Shown piece by piece: positions 21,125 through 29,053 of a stretch of 35,688 nt of DNA. Position 1 is the stretch's first letter; the number at the start of each line of letters is the position of its first letter. The translations under genes and the position numbers were made by a program. The notes under the pieces were generated by a model, which saw only the letters and a program-made list of their open reading frames with translations, was not told where the DNA came from and made no database searches. This DNA is from Myxococcales bacterium FL481 (lineage in GTDB: Bacteria > Myxococcota_A > Polyangia > Nannocystales > Nannocystaceae): assembly GCA_006508105.1 (NCBI GenBank), contig QKPP01000151.1:1-35688 (forward strand), read 5' to 3'.

Positions 21125-21174
21125 GGTCCTAGTCAGCGAGAGCTGTGGTTTATTCCACACTTCGCAACAGGACC
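21125..21174 (+). promoter_or_regulatory. Composite RNA hairpin that covers the capsid SD sequence
   Basis: Three nested helices: GGTCCT 21125-21130 with AGGACC 21169-21174; GCGA 21136-21139 (plus a G-U at 21140/21161) with TCGC 21162-21165; TGTGG 21144-21148 with CCACA 21155-21159 around loop TTTATT. The outer strand AGGACC holds AGGA, the only SD-like sequence before the capsid ATG at 21182. No U tract follows, so this is not a terminator. Opening the hairpin would expose the ribosome site, so it is a candidate translational switch. Confidence 0.6.
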
Positions 21175-21181
21175 AATCCCA

Positions 21182-22738
21182 ATGAAACTCAAGAAGAAGG
21201 CGTGGCACGACCTGTTGGTCTACGCGCAGTCTCAGGGTTTTGAGGGCAAGAGCATTGCAGGTCCGAAGGGCCGCACGGCCCTGAAAGACTACCTGACCGT
21301 TGAAGAGATCGACGTAGCCGTAGACGGCAAGTCGATCCAGGCCAAGGCACTCACCGTTGAGTTGTCCGAGGATCAGCGTCAGGCCCTCATCACTCAGACA
21401 CCAGACGAAGAGCCCGAAGCCAACATGGAAGAGGACGACGAGGAAGAGATGCCCAAGGGCGTCGATCCCGTGTCCGTGGAAATGAAGATCAAGTCTGCCA
21501 TCGAAGACGCACTCGGCAAGGCCGGGCGCCCCCCGGTGGACTACAGCGGCACGCAGGTCAGCAACGTCAAGACCGGCGAGCAGCTGCGGTACGAAGACAA
21601 GGTGAAGCGCGGTCAGTCGTTCTTCAAGGGCGACGACGCATACGCCAAGGCCAAGACCGCAGCCCTCACGCTGGGCATCATCGGCACCGCCGATGGCCCC
21701 GGTGCCAACCCGGATCTTGTCTCTCAGCACGTGGACACCCTCCAGAAGATGGTCGGCTCGCCGGACGGCAAGAAGTCGTTTGGCAAAGCGTCCGAGGGCA
21801 ACTACATCAAGGCACTGGCATCCAGCCCGGCGAGTTCGGGCGGTGCGTGGTTCCGGACCCAGTACTCCAACGACATCCTCCGCAACGTGGAGGAATTCGG
21901 CGTGGTTCCCCGTCTGGTCAACGTGATGACCATGACGGAAAAGACGCTGGAGCTTCCGGTTCGCAGCGGCGGGGTCACGGGGTACTACACCGCCGAGAAC
22001 GCGGCCATCACCGAGTCCAGCCCGACGATCGGGAAGGACGTTCTGACGGCCAAGGACTACAAGACGCTCACGCAGTCCTCGCTTGAGGCGCTGCGGGATG
22101 CGACTCCGGACCTTGCGGATGTCGTCCTCTATGAGCACACGCGGACCATGGCGCAGCACATGGACGACACGGTGTTCAAGGGCGACGGCTCCAGCACCTA
22201 CGGCGGTCGTAAGGGCCTGACGTACACCGGGGCCGGTGGCGCATTTGGCACTACGGCATCGGACGGCGGGTATCAGGTGGTCGGCGGCGGCACTGCGTCG
22301 GCGCACACGGCTACCAACCTTGCGTCGCTCCGTGGCCGTCTGCCCGTGTACGCGCGTCAGAACGCGGTCATCACCGGCGATCCAAACATCATCGACAACA
22401 CGTTCCTGCGGCTGGCTCAGTCGCTCGGCGGGGCGACGATGACCGAGTGGCAGGGCAACATTGTCAACGCCTACTCGGGCCACCCCATCGTTCCGAACTT
22501 CTCGATGACCAACACGGCGCTGGATGCGTCGGGCGACGCCATCGACCTGTTGTTCGGCGACTTCAACCGCGCAATCGCGGTCGGCGTGCGAGAGAACCCA
22601 TCCCTGGTGCGTTCGGATGAGGCTGGGTTCACCAGCGCATCCGTGTACTTCCGGATGATCTTCTCGTGGGACTTCATCATCCGTGACGTTGGCGACGCGA
22701 CCACCGCCGGTCCGCTCGTCTCGTTCTGGCAGACCTAA
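21182..22738 (+). CDS. Major capsid protein, HK97 fold, with delta region
   Basis: 518 residues from ATG 21182. The first ~140 residues are charged with an acidic block (EEDDEEEMPKG), resembling a delta/scaffold region removed by the protease. The shell part begins near 150 and shows the family pieces: ASSGGAWFRTQYSNDIL, EKTLELPVRSGGVTGYYTAE, QSSLEALRDATPDLADVVLYE, DTVFKGDGSSTYGGRKGL, and the C-terminal FGDFNRAIAVGVRENPSLV. These form the icosahedral shell. It follows the regulated leader and would be one of the most expressed genes. Confidence 0.9.
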   Translation: MKLKKKAWHDLLVYAQSQGFEGKSIAGPKGRTALKDYLTVEEIDVAVDGKSIQAKALTVELSEDQRQALITQTPDEEPEANMEEDDEEEMPKGVDPVSVEMKIKSAIEDALGKAGRPPVDYSGTQVSNVKTGEQLRYEDKVKRGQSFFKGDDAYAKAKTAALTLGIIGTADGPGANPDLVSQHVDTLQKMVGSPDGKKSFGKASEGNYIKALASSPASSGGAWFRTQYSNDILRNVEEFGVVPRLVNVMTMTEKTLELPVRSGGVTGYYTAENAAITESSPTIGKDVLTAKDYKTLTQSSLEALRDATPDLADVVLYEHTRTMAQHMDDTVFKGDGSSTYGGRKGLTYTGAGGAFGTTASDGGYQVVGGGTASAHTATNLASLRGRLPVYARQNAVITGDPNIIDNTFLRLAQSLGGATMTEWQGNIVNAYSGHPIVPNFSMTNTALDASGDAIDLLFGDFNRAIAVGVRENPSLVRSDEAGFTSASVYFRMIFSWDFIIRDVGDATTAGPLVSFWQT

Positions 22739-22753
22739 TAGGAGGCATGACCA

Positions 22754-23197
22754 ATGGGATTCCCAGCAGTTCGTGGCCTCAACGTCATCAACCTCATCAA
22801 CCCGCAGGAACCGGGCAATACGTCGGTCTCTGCGGTCATCGACCGGAACGCCTACGAGCGGGCGGATTCATTCGCCATCACGCTCAAGGTGGGAGCCGCA
22901 GGCGCGGCGTCGCTCTACTCCAACATCTCGCTCCAACTCTCTGAGTCGGACACGGTGAGTGGTACGGCGGCGTCCATGACGGACATCAGCGGGGCCGGTA
23001 TCTCCGGCCTCACGGCGTCCGGCCAGTGTGGCATCCTCGTCGGGTCGCTTGCCCCGCGCAAGCGATTCCTGGGCGTCCAGGTGTCGGTGCCGACCACATC
23101 CGGGTTCTTGCAGGCGGACCTCATCATGGGGGACAACGCCGCCTTCCCGCCGGGTACGTCGGTTGATGGGTTCACGACAGTCGTTGAGATTGCCTGA
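22754..23197 (+). CDS. Probable head decoration or minor head protein
   Basis: 147 residues from ATG 22754 with GGAGG at 22741-22745, the strongest ribosome site in the head module. It starts MGFPAVRGLNVINLINPQEPG and is rich in Ser, Gly, Thr and Val with beta-strand alternation (FAITLKVGAAGAASLYSNIS). The position right after the capsid gene and the strong expression signal suggest a protein made in high copy, such as a decoration protein. This is inference from context; no family motif is recognised. Confidence 0.55.
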   Translation: MGFPAVRGLNVINLINPQEPGNTSVSAVIDRNAYERADSFAITLKVGAAGAASLYSNISLQLSESDTVSGTAASMTDISGAGISGLTASGQCGILVGSLAPRKRFLGVQVSVPTTSGFLQADLIMGDNAAFPPGTSVDGFTTVVEIA

Positions 23198-23218
23198 GTT
23201 CTCACCCCCCTTGTCCTG

Positions 23219-23245
23219 CCCGGACTCATCCCCGGGTGGGGCTTT
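23219..23245 (+). terminator. Weak terminator-like hairpin after the capsid genes
   Basis: CCCC 23230-23233 and GGGG 23238-23241 pair around GGGT, followed by CTTTAT; an alternative pairing uses CCCGG at 23219-23223 with CCGGG at 23232-23236. The T run is short, so partial termination to reduce downstream connector expression is more likely than a full stop. It lies in the 48-bp gap before 23246. Confidence 0.35.
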
Positions 23246-23647
23246 ATGACAGACGCGATGACAGACGCCGAGCGCGACGCGAATCAGGCGGCGATAGATG
23301 GCGTCTTGGACAACCTGATGAAGATGGCCGAGTACGGGCCGGGAGACCGCGCAGCGATGCAGGCGTGCATGGTCACTGACCAACTCATGCCGGATGGCCC
23401 GGCGATCCTCCCGACCAAGTTTGGCTACGCGCGGTACGAGTGCACCAACGTGCATGAGTTCTATCAGAAGATCATCGACGCGAACGGGGAAGACGCACCC
23501 GTACCCGTTCGGCTCTTGAAGTCAGCGGAGGTCACGTGCGACGACGGCACCACGCACACGCTCGAACCGGGCGCGTGCGTCCATATGACCGCGAAACACG
23601 CGAGGGATGCATGGCAGCACGTCATGCCATTACAGGGGGCAGCATGA
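23246..23647 (+). CDS. Hypothetical protein, 133 aa
   Basis: Starts MTDAMTDAERDANQAAIDGV. An N-terminal helical half with several Met is followed by a beta-rich half with YARYECTNVHEFYQKIIDAN, DDGTTHTLEPGACVHMTA and three Cys. It has no recognised family. It lies between the decoration candidate and the connector genes, so it may be a head-neck component or an accessory insert. A good SD is lacking; a G-rich run precedes the ATG. Confidence 0.6.
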   Translation: MTDAMTDAERDANQAAIDGVLDNLMKMAEYGPGDRAAMQACMVTDQLMPDGPAILPTKFGYARYECTNVHEFYQKIIDANGEDAPVPVRLLKSAEVTCDDGTTHTLEPGACVHMTAKHARDAWQHVMPLQGAA

Positions 23648-23856
23648 AGGTAGTAGGCGGACCGATGGACGGCGGAATCCATGAGGCTGCGGACAACTGC
23701 GTCCCTCTGGAGGGTGACGAGTTCGTGTATGAGTTCGGCGAGTTCAAGCATCGCTACGAGGTCCAGGAGGGCCAGTGGGTCTACCGGGGCGCGGAGCCGC
23801 TGACGTTCAAGTCCAAGATCCGCAAGAAGGGGGTTGGCGGTGGCAGTCCAAGCTAA
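23644..23856 (+). CDS. Small beta-rich hypothetical protein, 70 aa
   Basis: Starts MKVVGGPMDGGIHEAADNC in an ATGA overlap. The sequence GGPMDGG followed by short beta strands (FVYEFGEFKHRYEVQEGQWVYRG) is a pattern seen in small uncharacterised phage proteins near connectors. The tail is basic (KSKIRKKG) and overlaps the next gene start. The role is unknown. Confidence 0.6.
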   Translation: MKVVGGPMDGGIHEAADNCVPLEGDEFVYEFGEFKHRYEVQEGQWVYRGAEPLTFKSKIRKKGVGGGSPS

Positions 23857-24817
23857 GGCGATCATCGCCGGGACAACCACGAGTATTCCCATCACGCTCA
23901 TCAGCGACCGGACGGGCGCGGGCGTCAACTTCTCTGGTGGGACGCTGACGGCGGTTTGTAGCCCGACCAGCGGTTCGAGCTTCACGGTGGTTGGCTCGCA
24001 GGTGTCGAGCGGTGTGGGCGTCGTGACGGTCTCAGCGGGCAACCTGAGCGGGATCGGGTTGCTCAGCATCACGGACCCGTACCGCTTGCACGGCAAGGCC
24101 ACGTTCACCACCAGCGCGTCCGAGGTCTTCGTTCGGGACTTCAACGTCGGCGTGTTGCCGGATGACGGCGAGTGGGTCTACGGGCTCACCACGCTTGCGG
24201 CGGCGCGGGAGTTCTTGGGCTTCTCGGACAACTCCGAGGATTACGACATCGCCCAGGTGATCCGGTCTGAGAGCCAGCGGATCCGCCGTCTGTGCGGTCG
24301 GAACCCTGACAACGGGTTTGAGTCGATGGAGCGCACGGAGCGGTATGAGTGGCCCCTGAGCGGACGCCAGTACCCGAATGAGTGGCCGGTCACGGCGATC
24401 AGTTCAATCCGCGAGTACTACGGCCCTGGAGCCAACGACTACACGACGGTCCCGACCGCGATCTATGAGGCTGACACGGACCAGCGGGCGGTGGTGTTCT
24501 GGGACAACCCCCGGCAGAACTTCCTCGCTGGGCTGCCAACCGAGACGTTCCGCACACAGAACCCGGTGAGCCGAACGCGGGTCAACCACATCCAGGCGGT
24601 CTATACGGGCGGGTACTCGACGGTGCCGCCGAGCCTGGAGGACATTTGTCTGCAGGCGGTGGCACAGAAGTGGGTGAACAAGGGGCGCGACTACGGGCTC
24701 CAGTCTGAGACGCTGGGCCAGTACACGTACACGCGCCGCCCGGAAACGGATGTGGATGCGTGGCTGACGGATCAGTTGGCTGACGCCGGTTGGATCAACG
24801 GGGGGGCTTTGGTGTGA
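23840..24817 (+). CDS. Head-tail connector (adaptor) with extra N-terminal domain
   Basis: 325 residues from GTG 23840, which has AAGGGGG six bases upstream; TTG 23834 is too close to that site. Residues ~1-105 form a beta-sandwich-like extra domain (TSIPITLISDRTGAGVNFSG). From ~120 it is gp6/gp15-like: LTTLAAAREFLGF, a helix with SESQRIRRLCGR, beta strands (ERYEWPLSGRQYP), VYTGGYSTVPPSLEDICLQA and a C-terminal helix. Adaptors sit below the portal and open onto the tail. The N-terminal extension is unusual for the family. Confidence 0.72.
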   Translation: MAVQAKAIIAGTTTSIPITLISDRTGAGVNFSGGTLTAVCSPTSGSSFTVVGSQVSSGVGVVTVSAGNLSGIGLLSITDPYRLHGKATFTTSASEVFVRDFNVGVLPDDGEWVYGLTTLAAAREFLGFSDNSEDYDIAQVIRSESQRIRRLCGRNPDNGFESMERTERYEWPLSGRQYPNEWPVTAISSIREYYGPGANDYTTVPTAIYEADTDQRAVVFWDNPRQNFLAGLPTETFRTQNPVSRTRVNHIQAVYTGGYSTVPPSLEDICLQAVAQKWVNKGRDYGLQSETLGQYTYTRRPETDVDAWLTDQLADAGWINGGALV

Positions 24818-25179
24818 GCGTCCGCGGGTTGCTGACATTCAAGGGGCGCATCGTGCACCGCACGCGGGCCCAGGACCCCGACACGGGCGGGTTTGCCGCG
24901 CCGACCGAGACGTACACCGAGGATGTGCCTCTGGCGATCCAGGCGGACAGCAGCAACGAGGGCGTCCGTCAAGCCGCTGAGAGGGGCGTCAGGCAGTATC
25001 GGGTGTTCATGCCTTACGGCACGTCCATCAACGCCAGGGACGCAATAGACAGCATCACGGGGGCGGCTGAGTGGTCGGGCCGCACGCTGGCGGTGAAGGG
25101 CCCACCCGTAGACCACGGTGGGCGCAAGACGTACTACATGGTCAACGCCGAAGAGGTCGGGGGAGGGGCGCAGCGATGA
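24814..25179 (+). CDS. Head closure / head-tail joining protein
   Basis: 121 residues from GTG 24814 (GTGA overlap). Starts VSVRGLLTFKGRIVHRTRAQ; the DPDTGGFAAPTETY turn, then AIQADSSNE and YRVFMPYGT, fits the small beta-barrel of phage head-tail adaptors (SPP1 gp16-like). The C-terminal YYMVNAEEV strand is also typical. Its place between the adaptor and the gp10-like gene supports this call. It would plug or seal the connector after packaging. Confidence 0.68.
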   Translation: MSVRGLLTFKGRIVHRTRAQDPDTGGFAAPTETYTEDVPLAIQADSSNEGVRQAAERGVRQYRVFMPYGTSINARDAIDSITGAAEWSGRTLAVKGPPVDHGGRKTYYMVNAEEVGGGAQR

Positions 25180-25409
25180 GATGGAAACAGGCACAGCGCA
25201 GACGGGGGGAACGCCGGGTCGTCAGAAGATTCGCGCTGTTCCCGGCACGCTGTGAAGACGGCTTTGTTGTCTGGCTTGCTCCGTTTTGGCAGGTTCAGGA
25301 ATGGACGCCATACGAGGGTGGCGGGTCCTGGTTCACCTTTCACTATCAATGGTCGTGCCCTGACGCTGTAGACGTAAACATTGGGCTCTCGCAGATGGAG
25401 ACCGCATGA
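25176..25409 (+). CDS. Hypothetical protein, 77 aa
   Basis: Starts MRWKQAQRRRGERRVVRRFA with a very basic N-terminus, then a Trp/Phe-rich beta part (VVWLAPFWQVQEWTPYEGGG). It is coupled on both sides by ATGA overlaps. No family is recognised. It lies inside an otherwise standard connector cluster and is probably an accessory insertion. Confidence 0.55.
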   Translation: MRWKQAQRRRGERRVVRRFALFPARCEDGFVVWLAPFWQVQEWTPYEGGGSWFTFHYQWSCPDAVDVNIGLSQMETA

Positions 25410-25837
25410 CCACAAAGGTGGTATTCAAGCGCGCCGAGTTCGAGTCTCAGATGGCGGACATCCTCAACGATGCGCTGACCGAGGCCGCGGCGATCGGGGC
25501 CGACGGCGCTCAGCGGGAGATCAAGGCCCGTGCACCCATCGCCGGGCGTCCGATTGGCCGCGGGGGCGGCGCGGTGTCGAAGGCGGGCGAGAGCCCCACG
25601 ACGCAGTTGGGGGTACTCCGCAACTCCGTGAGCTTCACAGAGGCCAGAGCGCTCCGCGCTGCGGTGGGGTCGAATCTGCCGTATGCCCGGTTCCTCGAAT
25701 TGGGCACGAGCACAATGCAGCCCCGCCCGTGGCTCAAGCGGGGTGTCATCAAGTCGCGGGATCGGATGCAACGGGTGTTTACCGCGATCGCCCGCAAGGG
25801 GTTCGAGCGGATCAACCTGAATGCGAGGGTGGCATGA
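25406..25837 (+). CDS. HK97 gp10-like neck/tail completion protein
   Basis: 143 residues from ATG 25406. VFKRAEFESQMADILNDALTE gives the first helix. GADGAQREIKARAPI, TTQLGVLRNSVSF and LPYARFLELGTSTMQPRPWL (the Y-A-x-x-x-E-x-G-T-x-x-M-x-P-R-P/W-x signature) identify the gp10 family. These proteins link head and tail in siphoviruses. Standard order: adaptor, closure, gp10, terminator, tube. Confidence 0.85.
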   Translation: MTTKVVFKRAEFESQMADILNDALTEAAAIGADGAQREIKARAPIAGRPIGRGGGAVSKAGESPTTQLGVLRNSVSFTEARALRAAVGSNLPYARFLELGTSTMQPRPWLKRGVIKSRDRMQRVFTAIARKGFERINLNARVA

Positions 25838-26304
25838 GTTGGGAGGATCAGCTATCCAAGGCCATCCGCGCACGGGTCATTGCTGATACCGGCTCCGGCG
25901 GTCTTTTCGAGACGGGCGGCAACAACAAGCTCCTGGGCGTGTTCTTTGAGCAGTTGCCCGAGAACCAGACCTTCCCCGCCGTGATGTATGAGTTCTCGCG
26001 CCAGACCACGGCGGACACGGCAGCGAAGCGGTCCATTGAGATCGACGTTCGGACCCACGTGTTCGTCAGTATGTCGGTCGGCGATCAGCGGCTACGGGAC
26101 ATCGTTGAAAGGCTGCGGGGCAACTGGCAGGCGATGGGCGGCACGCCGAGCCGCGGCTTGGACCGCTGGCAGCCCACAGGGCTCGCCAACTACGACGTAA
26201 CCGAACTCGGCCATCAGGACAGCATCAGTGAGCACGAGTGGGATGCCGGGGTGTACCACGTGATTGACGAGTACCTGTGCATGGTCACAGAGAAGGACAG
26301 TTGA
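25834..26304 (+). CDS. Tail terminator-like protein (DUF3168 type)
   Basis: 156 residues in an ATGA overlap. The first helix LSKAIRARVIADTG, then LGVFFEQLPENQTFPAVMYE, RSIEIDVRTHVFVS, RLRDIVERLRGNW and a final beta strand fit tail terminator proteins that cap the tube and set its end. The position between the gp10-like gene and the tail tube gene supports this. The TGA falls two bases before the next start. Confidence 0.72.
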   Translation: MSWEDQLSKAIRARVIADTGSGGLFETGGNNKLLGVFFEQLPENQTFPAVMYEFSRQTTADTAAKRSIEIDVRTHVFVSMSVGDQRLRDIVERLRGNWQAMGGTPSRGLDRWQPTGLANYDVTELGHQDSISEHEWDAGVYHVIDEYLCMVTEKDS

Positions 26305-26305
26305 T

Positions 26306-27106
26306 ATGGCGGCGACGAACTACACCGGGTTTCAGATCACATCATGGGGCTCAAGCGGCGACGCAACGCACCAACTTGTGAGCACGGGCGTTCTGCCCGA
26401 GGCGAACTTCACGCTGGACAACCCCGCCGACAGCCCGGAGTACTTCCCGCAGTCATCCAGCGGGCCGTATTCGGTGCTCGCCGGGATGGCGTCGTGGACA
26501 TTCCAGTATCAGGGCCAACTCAAGACCCCCTCGCTGGGCATCGAGGCCGGGTCCTCAACGGTGGTCTTCGCCAATGGCTCGGTGTTCAACCTGGATCAGT
26601 GGAACCTGAACATCACCGTGGAGGCTCTTGAAGTCACCGACGCGAGCGCCACGAACGGCTACAAGCTTTTCATACCCGGCGGGTTCCGGTGGTCGGGTAC
26701 GTGGGGCGGGTTCCTCGACAGCAGCACCAACCTTGCGGACTCGGGAGCGACCCAGGGATCACTCCCCGCATCGGCGACGTTCCGGTACGGCGCCCAGGCG
26801 GCGCACACGCTCGCGGGCAGCGTCAACGCGGGGTATTCGCTGGCGGTCGCCGCGGGTCAGCCCAACAGGTACACGGGCACGTTTGTCGGGTCGGGTGACC
26901 TGACGGGCGGCTCGATCGCGTCGGGCGTGGTCTTGAGCGCTGCGTTTGCGATCCCGAGCACGGAGACGATCGTTGCGTCGGGGATCGGTCAGGTGTTGAG
27001 TGGTTCCGCGTTCCCGAATTCCATCGGGATCAACTGGGCCGCGAGCAACTTCACGAGCGTGAGCGTTGCGGGCCAGGGTACGGGGATTCTGAACAAGACG
27101 AGTTAG
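26306..27106 (+). CDS. Major tail tube protein
   Basis: 266 residues from ATG 26306, with AAGGA at 26293-26297. Starts MAATNYTGFQITSWGSSGD. Ser/Gly/Thr-rich beta protein: LDNPADSPEYFPQSSSG, WTFQYQGQLKTPSLG, and AALEV-type strands near the middle, with a C-terminal domain that may be Ig-like. Size, position after the terminator gene and before a tape-measure-like gene, and composition support the tube call; no single motif proves it. Confidence 0.65.
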   Translation: MAATNYTGFQITSWGSSGDATHQLVSTGVLPEANFTLDNPADSPEYFPQSSSGPYSVLAGMASWTFQYQGQLKTPSLGIEAGSSTVVFANGSVFNLDQWNLNITVEALEVTDASATNGYKLFIPGGFRWSGTWGGFLDSSTNLADSGATQGSLPASATFRYGAQAAHTLAGSVNAGYSLAVAAGQPNRYTGTFVGSGDLTGGSIASGVVLSAAFAIPSTETIVASGIGQVLSGSAFPNSIGINWAASNFTSVSVAGQGTGILNKTS

Positions 27107-27116
27107 GGGGTGTCTC

Positions 27117-27326
27117 TTGGAACCGACTTTGAATGAAGCACTCAACGCGATGGCAGAGACGATCGTCAAACTCGCGGATGTGGTCCGCTCGCATGATCGC
27201 GCGTTGAAGGCTCACAAGAGCGTGCCATGCCCGTACTGCAATCCGGGACATGTATTCAAAGACTGCACGTTCGTTGCCCCCCCGAAGAAAGACGACGATG
27301 ACGCGGCTGCGGGAGTGAGGGTGTGA
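27117..27326 (+). CDS. Small zinc-motif protein at the tail chaperone position
   Basis: 69 residues from TTG 27117 with GGGGG about 8 bases upstream. An N-terminal helix (LNEALNAMAETIVKLADVV), then C-P-Y-C with a further Cys in FKDC, and an acidic Lys/Asp tail. The locus between tube and tape measure normally holds tail assembly chaperones. This product is short and no slippery site or downstream extension is seen, so it is only a positional candidate. Its stop abuts the minus-strand gene's stop. Confidence 0.5.
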   Translation: MEPTLNEALNAMAETIVKLADVVRSHDRALKAHKSVPCPYCNPGHVFKDCTFVAPPKKDDDDAAAGVRV

Positions 27327-28127
27327 CTACCGTGCAAGCCGAACCATCTCTAGAACTGACCGCTTTGCTTCCTCGCTCAGCGTGTGCTCCTGGTTCGCAA
27401 ACTTCAGCCTTGCTTCAGATGATCGGCCAATCAACTCGGCAAGATCGGGTCCAATGTCAAAGGCTACGGAGTGCATTACATCCGATCCTGCGATCATCGT
27501 GCTCGGCTTGCTGTACTCGCCGGGCAGAGATTGGAACCGGACGGAATCCACAATCCAGTAGACCTCAGTCATTAACTCCTGCCTTGGCAGCGCGTAGATC
27601 AAGTGAAACATCAGCTCGTCGCCTCCGGGCGGCGACACTTGACCAGAGTAATCGTGAGACACGTGAATTGTGCATCGCCCATCAAGGGCGATCTCGGTCT
27701 GGATGGTTGTCCAGTCCTGGAACTCGTCATAGGTGGTCACGATGGGGTGCTTAAGGGGCGTCGTCGGCTTCGGAATGTCTAGCGGCAAACCTGCTTGCAG
27801 AACTGCTGGGGCAACGCGGTCGGCCCCGAGTATGTCGCCGAGGCGATCGCGCCACGCTGTGGACTCGTCGGCCCTTGTGTTTGCAAGAACAACCCAGATG
27901 CCGACGGCACCGGCGGCCACGAGGGCCAATACACCGAGCACGGCGATTGCTTTTAGTAGCCCCACTGCAATAGCCGTCGAGGGGTCATCGACACGATCAA
28001 TCTTGGATACCAAGATGTTCTGTTTCTGGGCTTGCAGGCGGGCCACAGATTCGGTGTCAGCACTGACGCTCGTAACTATCTCCTTGCCAGACAGTTTGTG
28101 CGCTCCGATGATTGTGAAGCGTGCCAT
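27327..28127 (-). CDS. Minus-strand single-pass membrane protein (moron)
   Basis: 266 residues. The ATG at 28125-28127 has AAGGAGG at 28133-28139 (minus sense). It starts MARFTIIGAHKLSGKEIV; residues ~8-45 form a small alpha/beta part about covalent-modification-like strands (VSADTESVARLQAQKQNILV) that I associate with planctomycete membrane proteins. One membrane helix spans ~55-82, then an exported or cytoplasmic beta-rich domain with ALDGRCTIHVSHDYSG. It interrupts a plus-strand tail module with opposite polarity, so it is likely host-derived and expressed in the lysogen. The function is unknown. Confidence 0.65.
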   Translation of the reverse strand: MARFTIIGAHKLSGKEIVTSVSADTESVARLQAQKQNILVSKIDRVDDPSTAIAVGLLKAIAVLGVLALVAAGAVGIWVVLANTRADESTAWRDRLGDILGADRVAPAVLQAGLPLDIPKPTTPLKHPIVTTYDEFQDWTTIQTEIALDGRCTIHVSHDYSGQVSPPGGDELMFHLIYALPRQELMTEVYWIVDSVRFQSLPGEYSKPSTMIAGSDVMHSVAFDIGPDLAELIGRSSEARLKFANQEHTLSEEAKRSVLEMVRLAR

Positions 28128-28132
28128 TCGGG

Positions 28133-28148
28133 CCTCCTTGTGCGGAGG
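28133..28148. promoter_or_regulatory. Back-to-back ribosome sites in a 26-bp divergent gap
   Basis: CCTCC at 28133-28137 (SD of the minus gene) and GGAGG at 28143-28147 (SD of the plus gene at 28154) form an inverted repeat. Divergent transcripts therefore have no room for promoters in the gap; the minus gene's promoter must lie inside the tape-measure gene. Confidence 0.55.
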
Positions 28149-28153
28149 TTACG

Positions 28154-29053
28154 ATGGCTAGGCGCGGCAATAGCAACAAGGTCGGCGAAATTCGCGTCGA
28201 TGTAACTGCGGACACCGATAAGCTGCAGTCTGGCCTAAAGGATGCCGAACGCCAGACCAAACAGAGCGCTTCCAAAATGGGGCGCGATGTCGAGGGGTTT
28301 AGCAAGCGCGTTGAGAACACGCTTGGTCCGCTCGAACGCCTACAGGCCATTCTCGGCAAGTTACTCATTCCGGTAGCGGTCTTGGCATCCGTGACCGGAC
28401 TACTGAACCGGTGGAAGGCTGTTGCAGAAGAGGCTCGCAGGGCCGAACAGGCTACCAGAGACGTTGAGGCGGCGGCACTAAAACTTCGTGACTCGTTGGC
28501 TGGCGGGGACCGCGGGCTTGCGGGCGAACTTAGGTCCATACGCGACCAGTTCGGCGGATTTGCCCAGCAGATTGAAGACGATGCGAGAAGGCGAGCGCAG
28601 TCTGTCTCTGGGTTTCGGCTCGGGACTGTGCAACGGGTTCTCGTTGGCGGCGAGACGCCAGAGGAAATCGAGGCACGGGCACGTAAGGCGGTAGCCCTTG
28701 TTAATCGTCAACTGGACCAGGCGATTAACGACGCGCGGACTCGACAGAAAACGGCGCAGCGCGCGCAACAGCAGGCCGACACGCGGGCGTTTATTGAGGC
28801 CGAGGCCAACCGGCAGAACGCAATTGTTGAAGAGGAACGCAAACGCAAAGAGGCCGAAGATCGCCTGCACCAGCAGCGCATGGCAAACATCGCCAAAGAA
28901 ACGCAAGAACTCCAGCGGCGGACACGTGATGCACTCGTTAGTGCTCAGCAGGCAGCCGAGGCCGAGGCGACCGCTACGCTCCGCCAACTCGCCACCACCG
29001 CCGCACAAATCGCTGAGTCCGTCAACATCATCCGGCGAAAGGGCGGGCTGTGA
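28154..29053 (+). CDS. Short tape-measure-like protein
   Basis: 299 residues from ATG 28154 with GGAGG upstream. Starts MARRGNSNKVGEIRVDVTAD; VDVTADTDKLQSGLKDAERQ is the typical tape-measure N-terminus. A hydrophobic segment at ~70-84 and long charged helices (QRAQQQADTRAFIEAEANRQ, EEERKRKEAEDRLHQ) follow. Tape measure length sets tail length; by the usual rule of about 1.5 angstrom per residue this would give a tail of roughly 45 nm. The protein is far shorter than in most siphoviruses, yet it has a normal stop in a GTGA overlap. Confidence 0.65.
   Translation: MARRGNSNKVGEIRVDVTADTDKLQSGLKDAERQTKQSASKMGRDVEGFSKRVENTLGPLERLQAILGKLLIPVAVLASVTGLLNRWKAVAEEARRAEQATRDVEAAALKLRDSLAGGDRGLAGELRSIRDQFGGFAQQIEDDARRRAQSVSGFRLGTVQRVLVGGETPEEIEARARKAVALVNRQLDQAINDARTRQKTAQRAQQQADTRAFIEAEANRQNAIVEEERKRKEAEDRLHQQRMANIAKETQELQRRTRDALVSAQQAAEAEATATLRQLATTAAQIAESVNIIRRKGGL

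Noticed and set aside
20849..22483. Open frame of 544 codons on the minus strand opposite the capsid gene
   Set aside because: It mirrors the codon pattern of the capsid gene in G+C-rich DNA, has Arg/Val/Leu-rich unnatural composition, and the plus strand encodes a clear HK97 capsid protein.
22747..22944. Alternative ATG seven bases before the decoration gene start
   Set aside because: It is in another frame giving Arg/Ser/Pro-rich text; the ATG at 22754 has better spacing to GGAGG and natural sequence.
27323..27754. Plus-strand open frame with a GTGA-type start after the zinc-motif gene
   Set aside because: Its product is Arg/Ser-rich and irregular, while the minus strand encodes a membrane protein with an excellent SD and natural composition.
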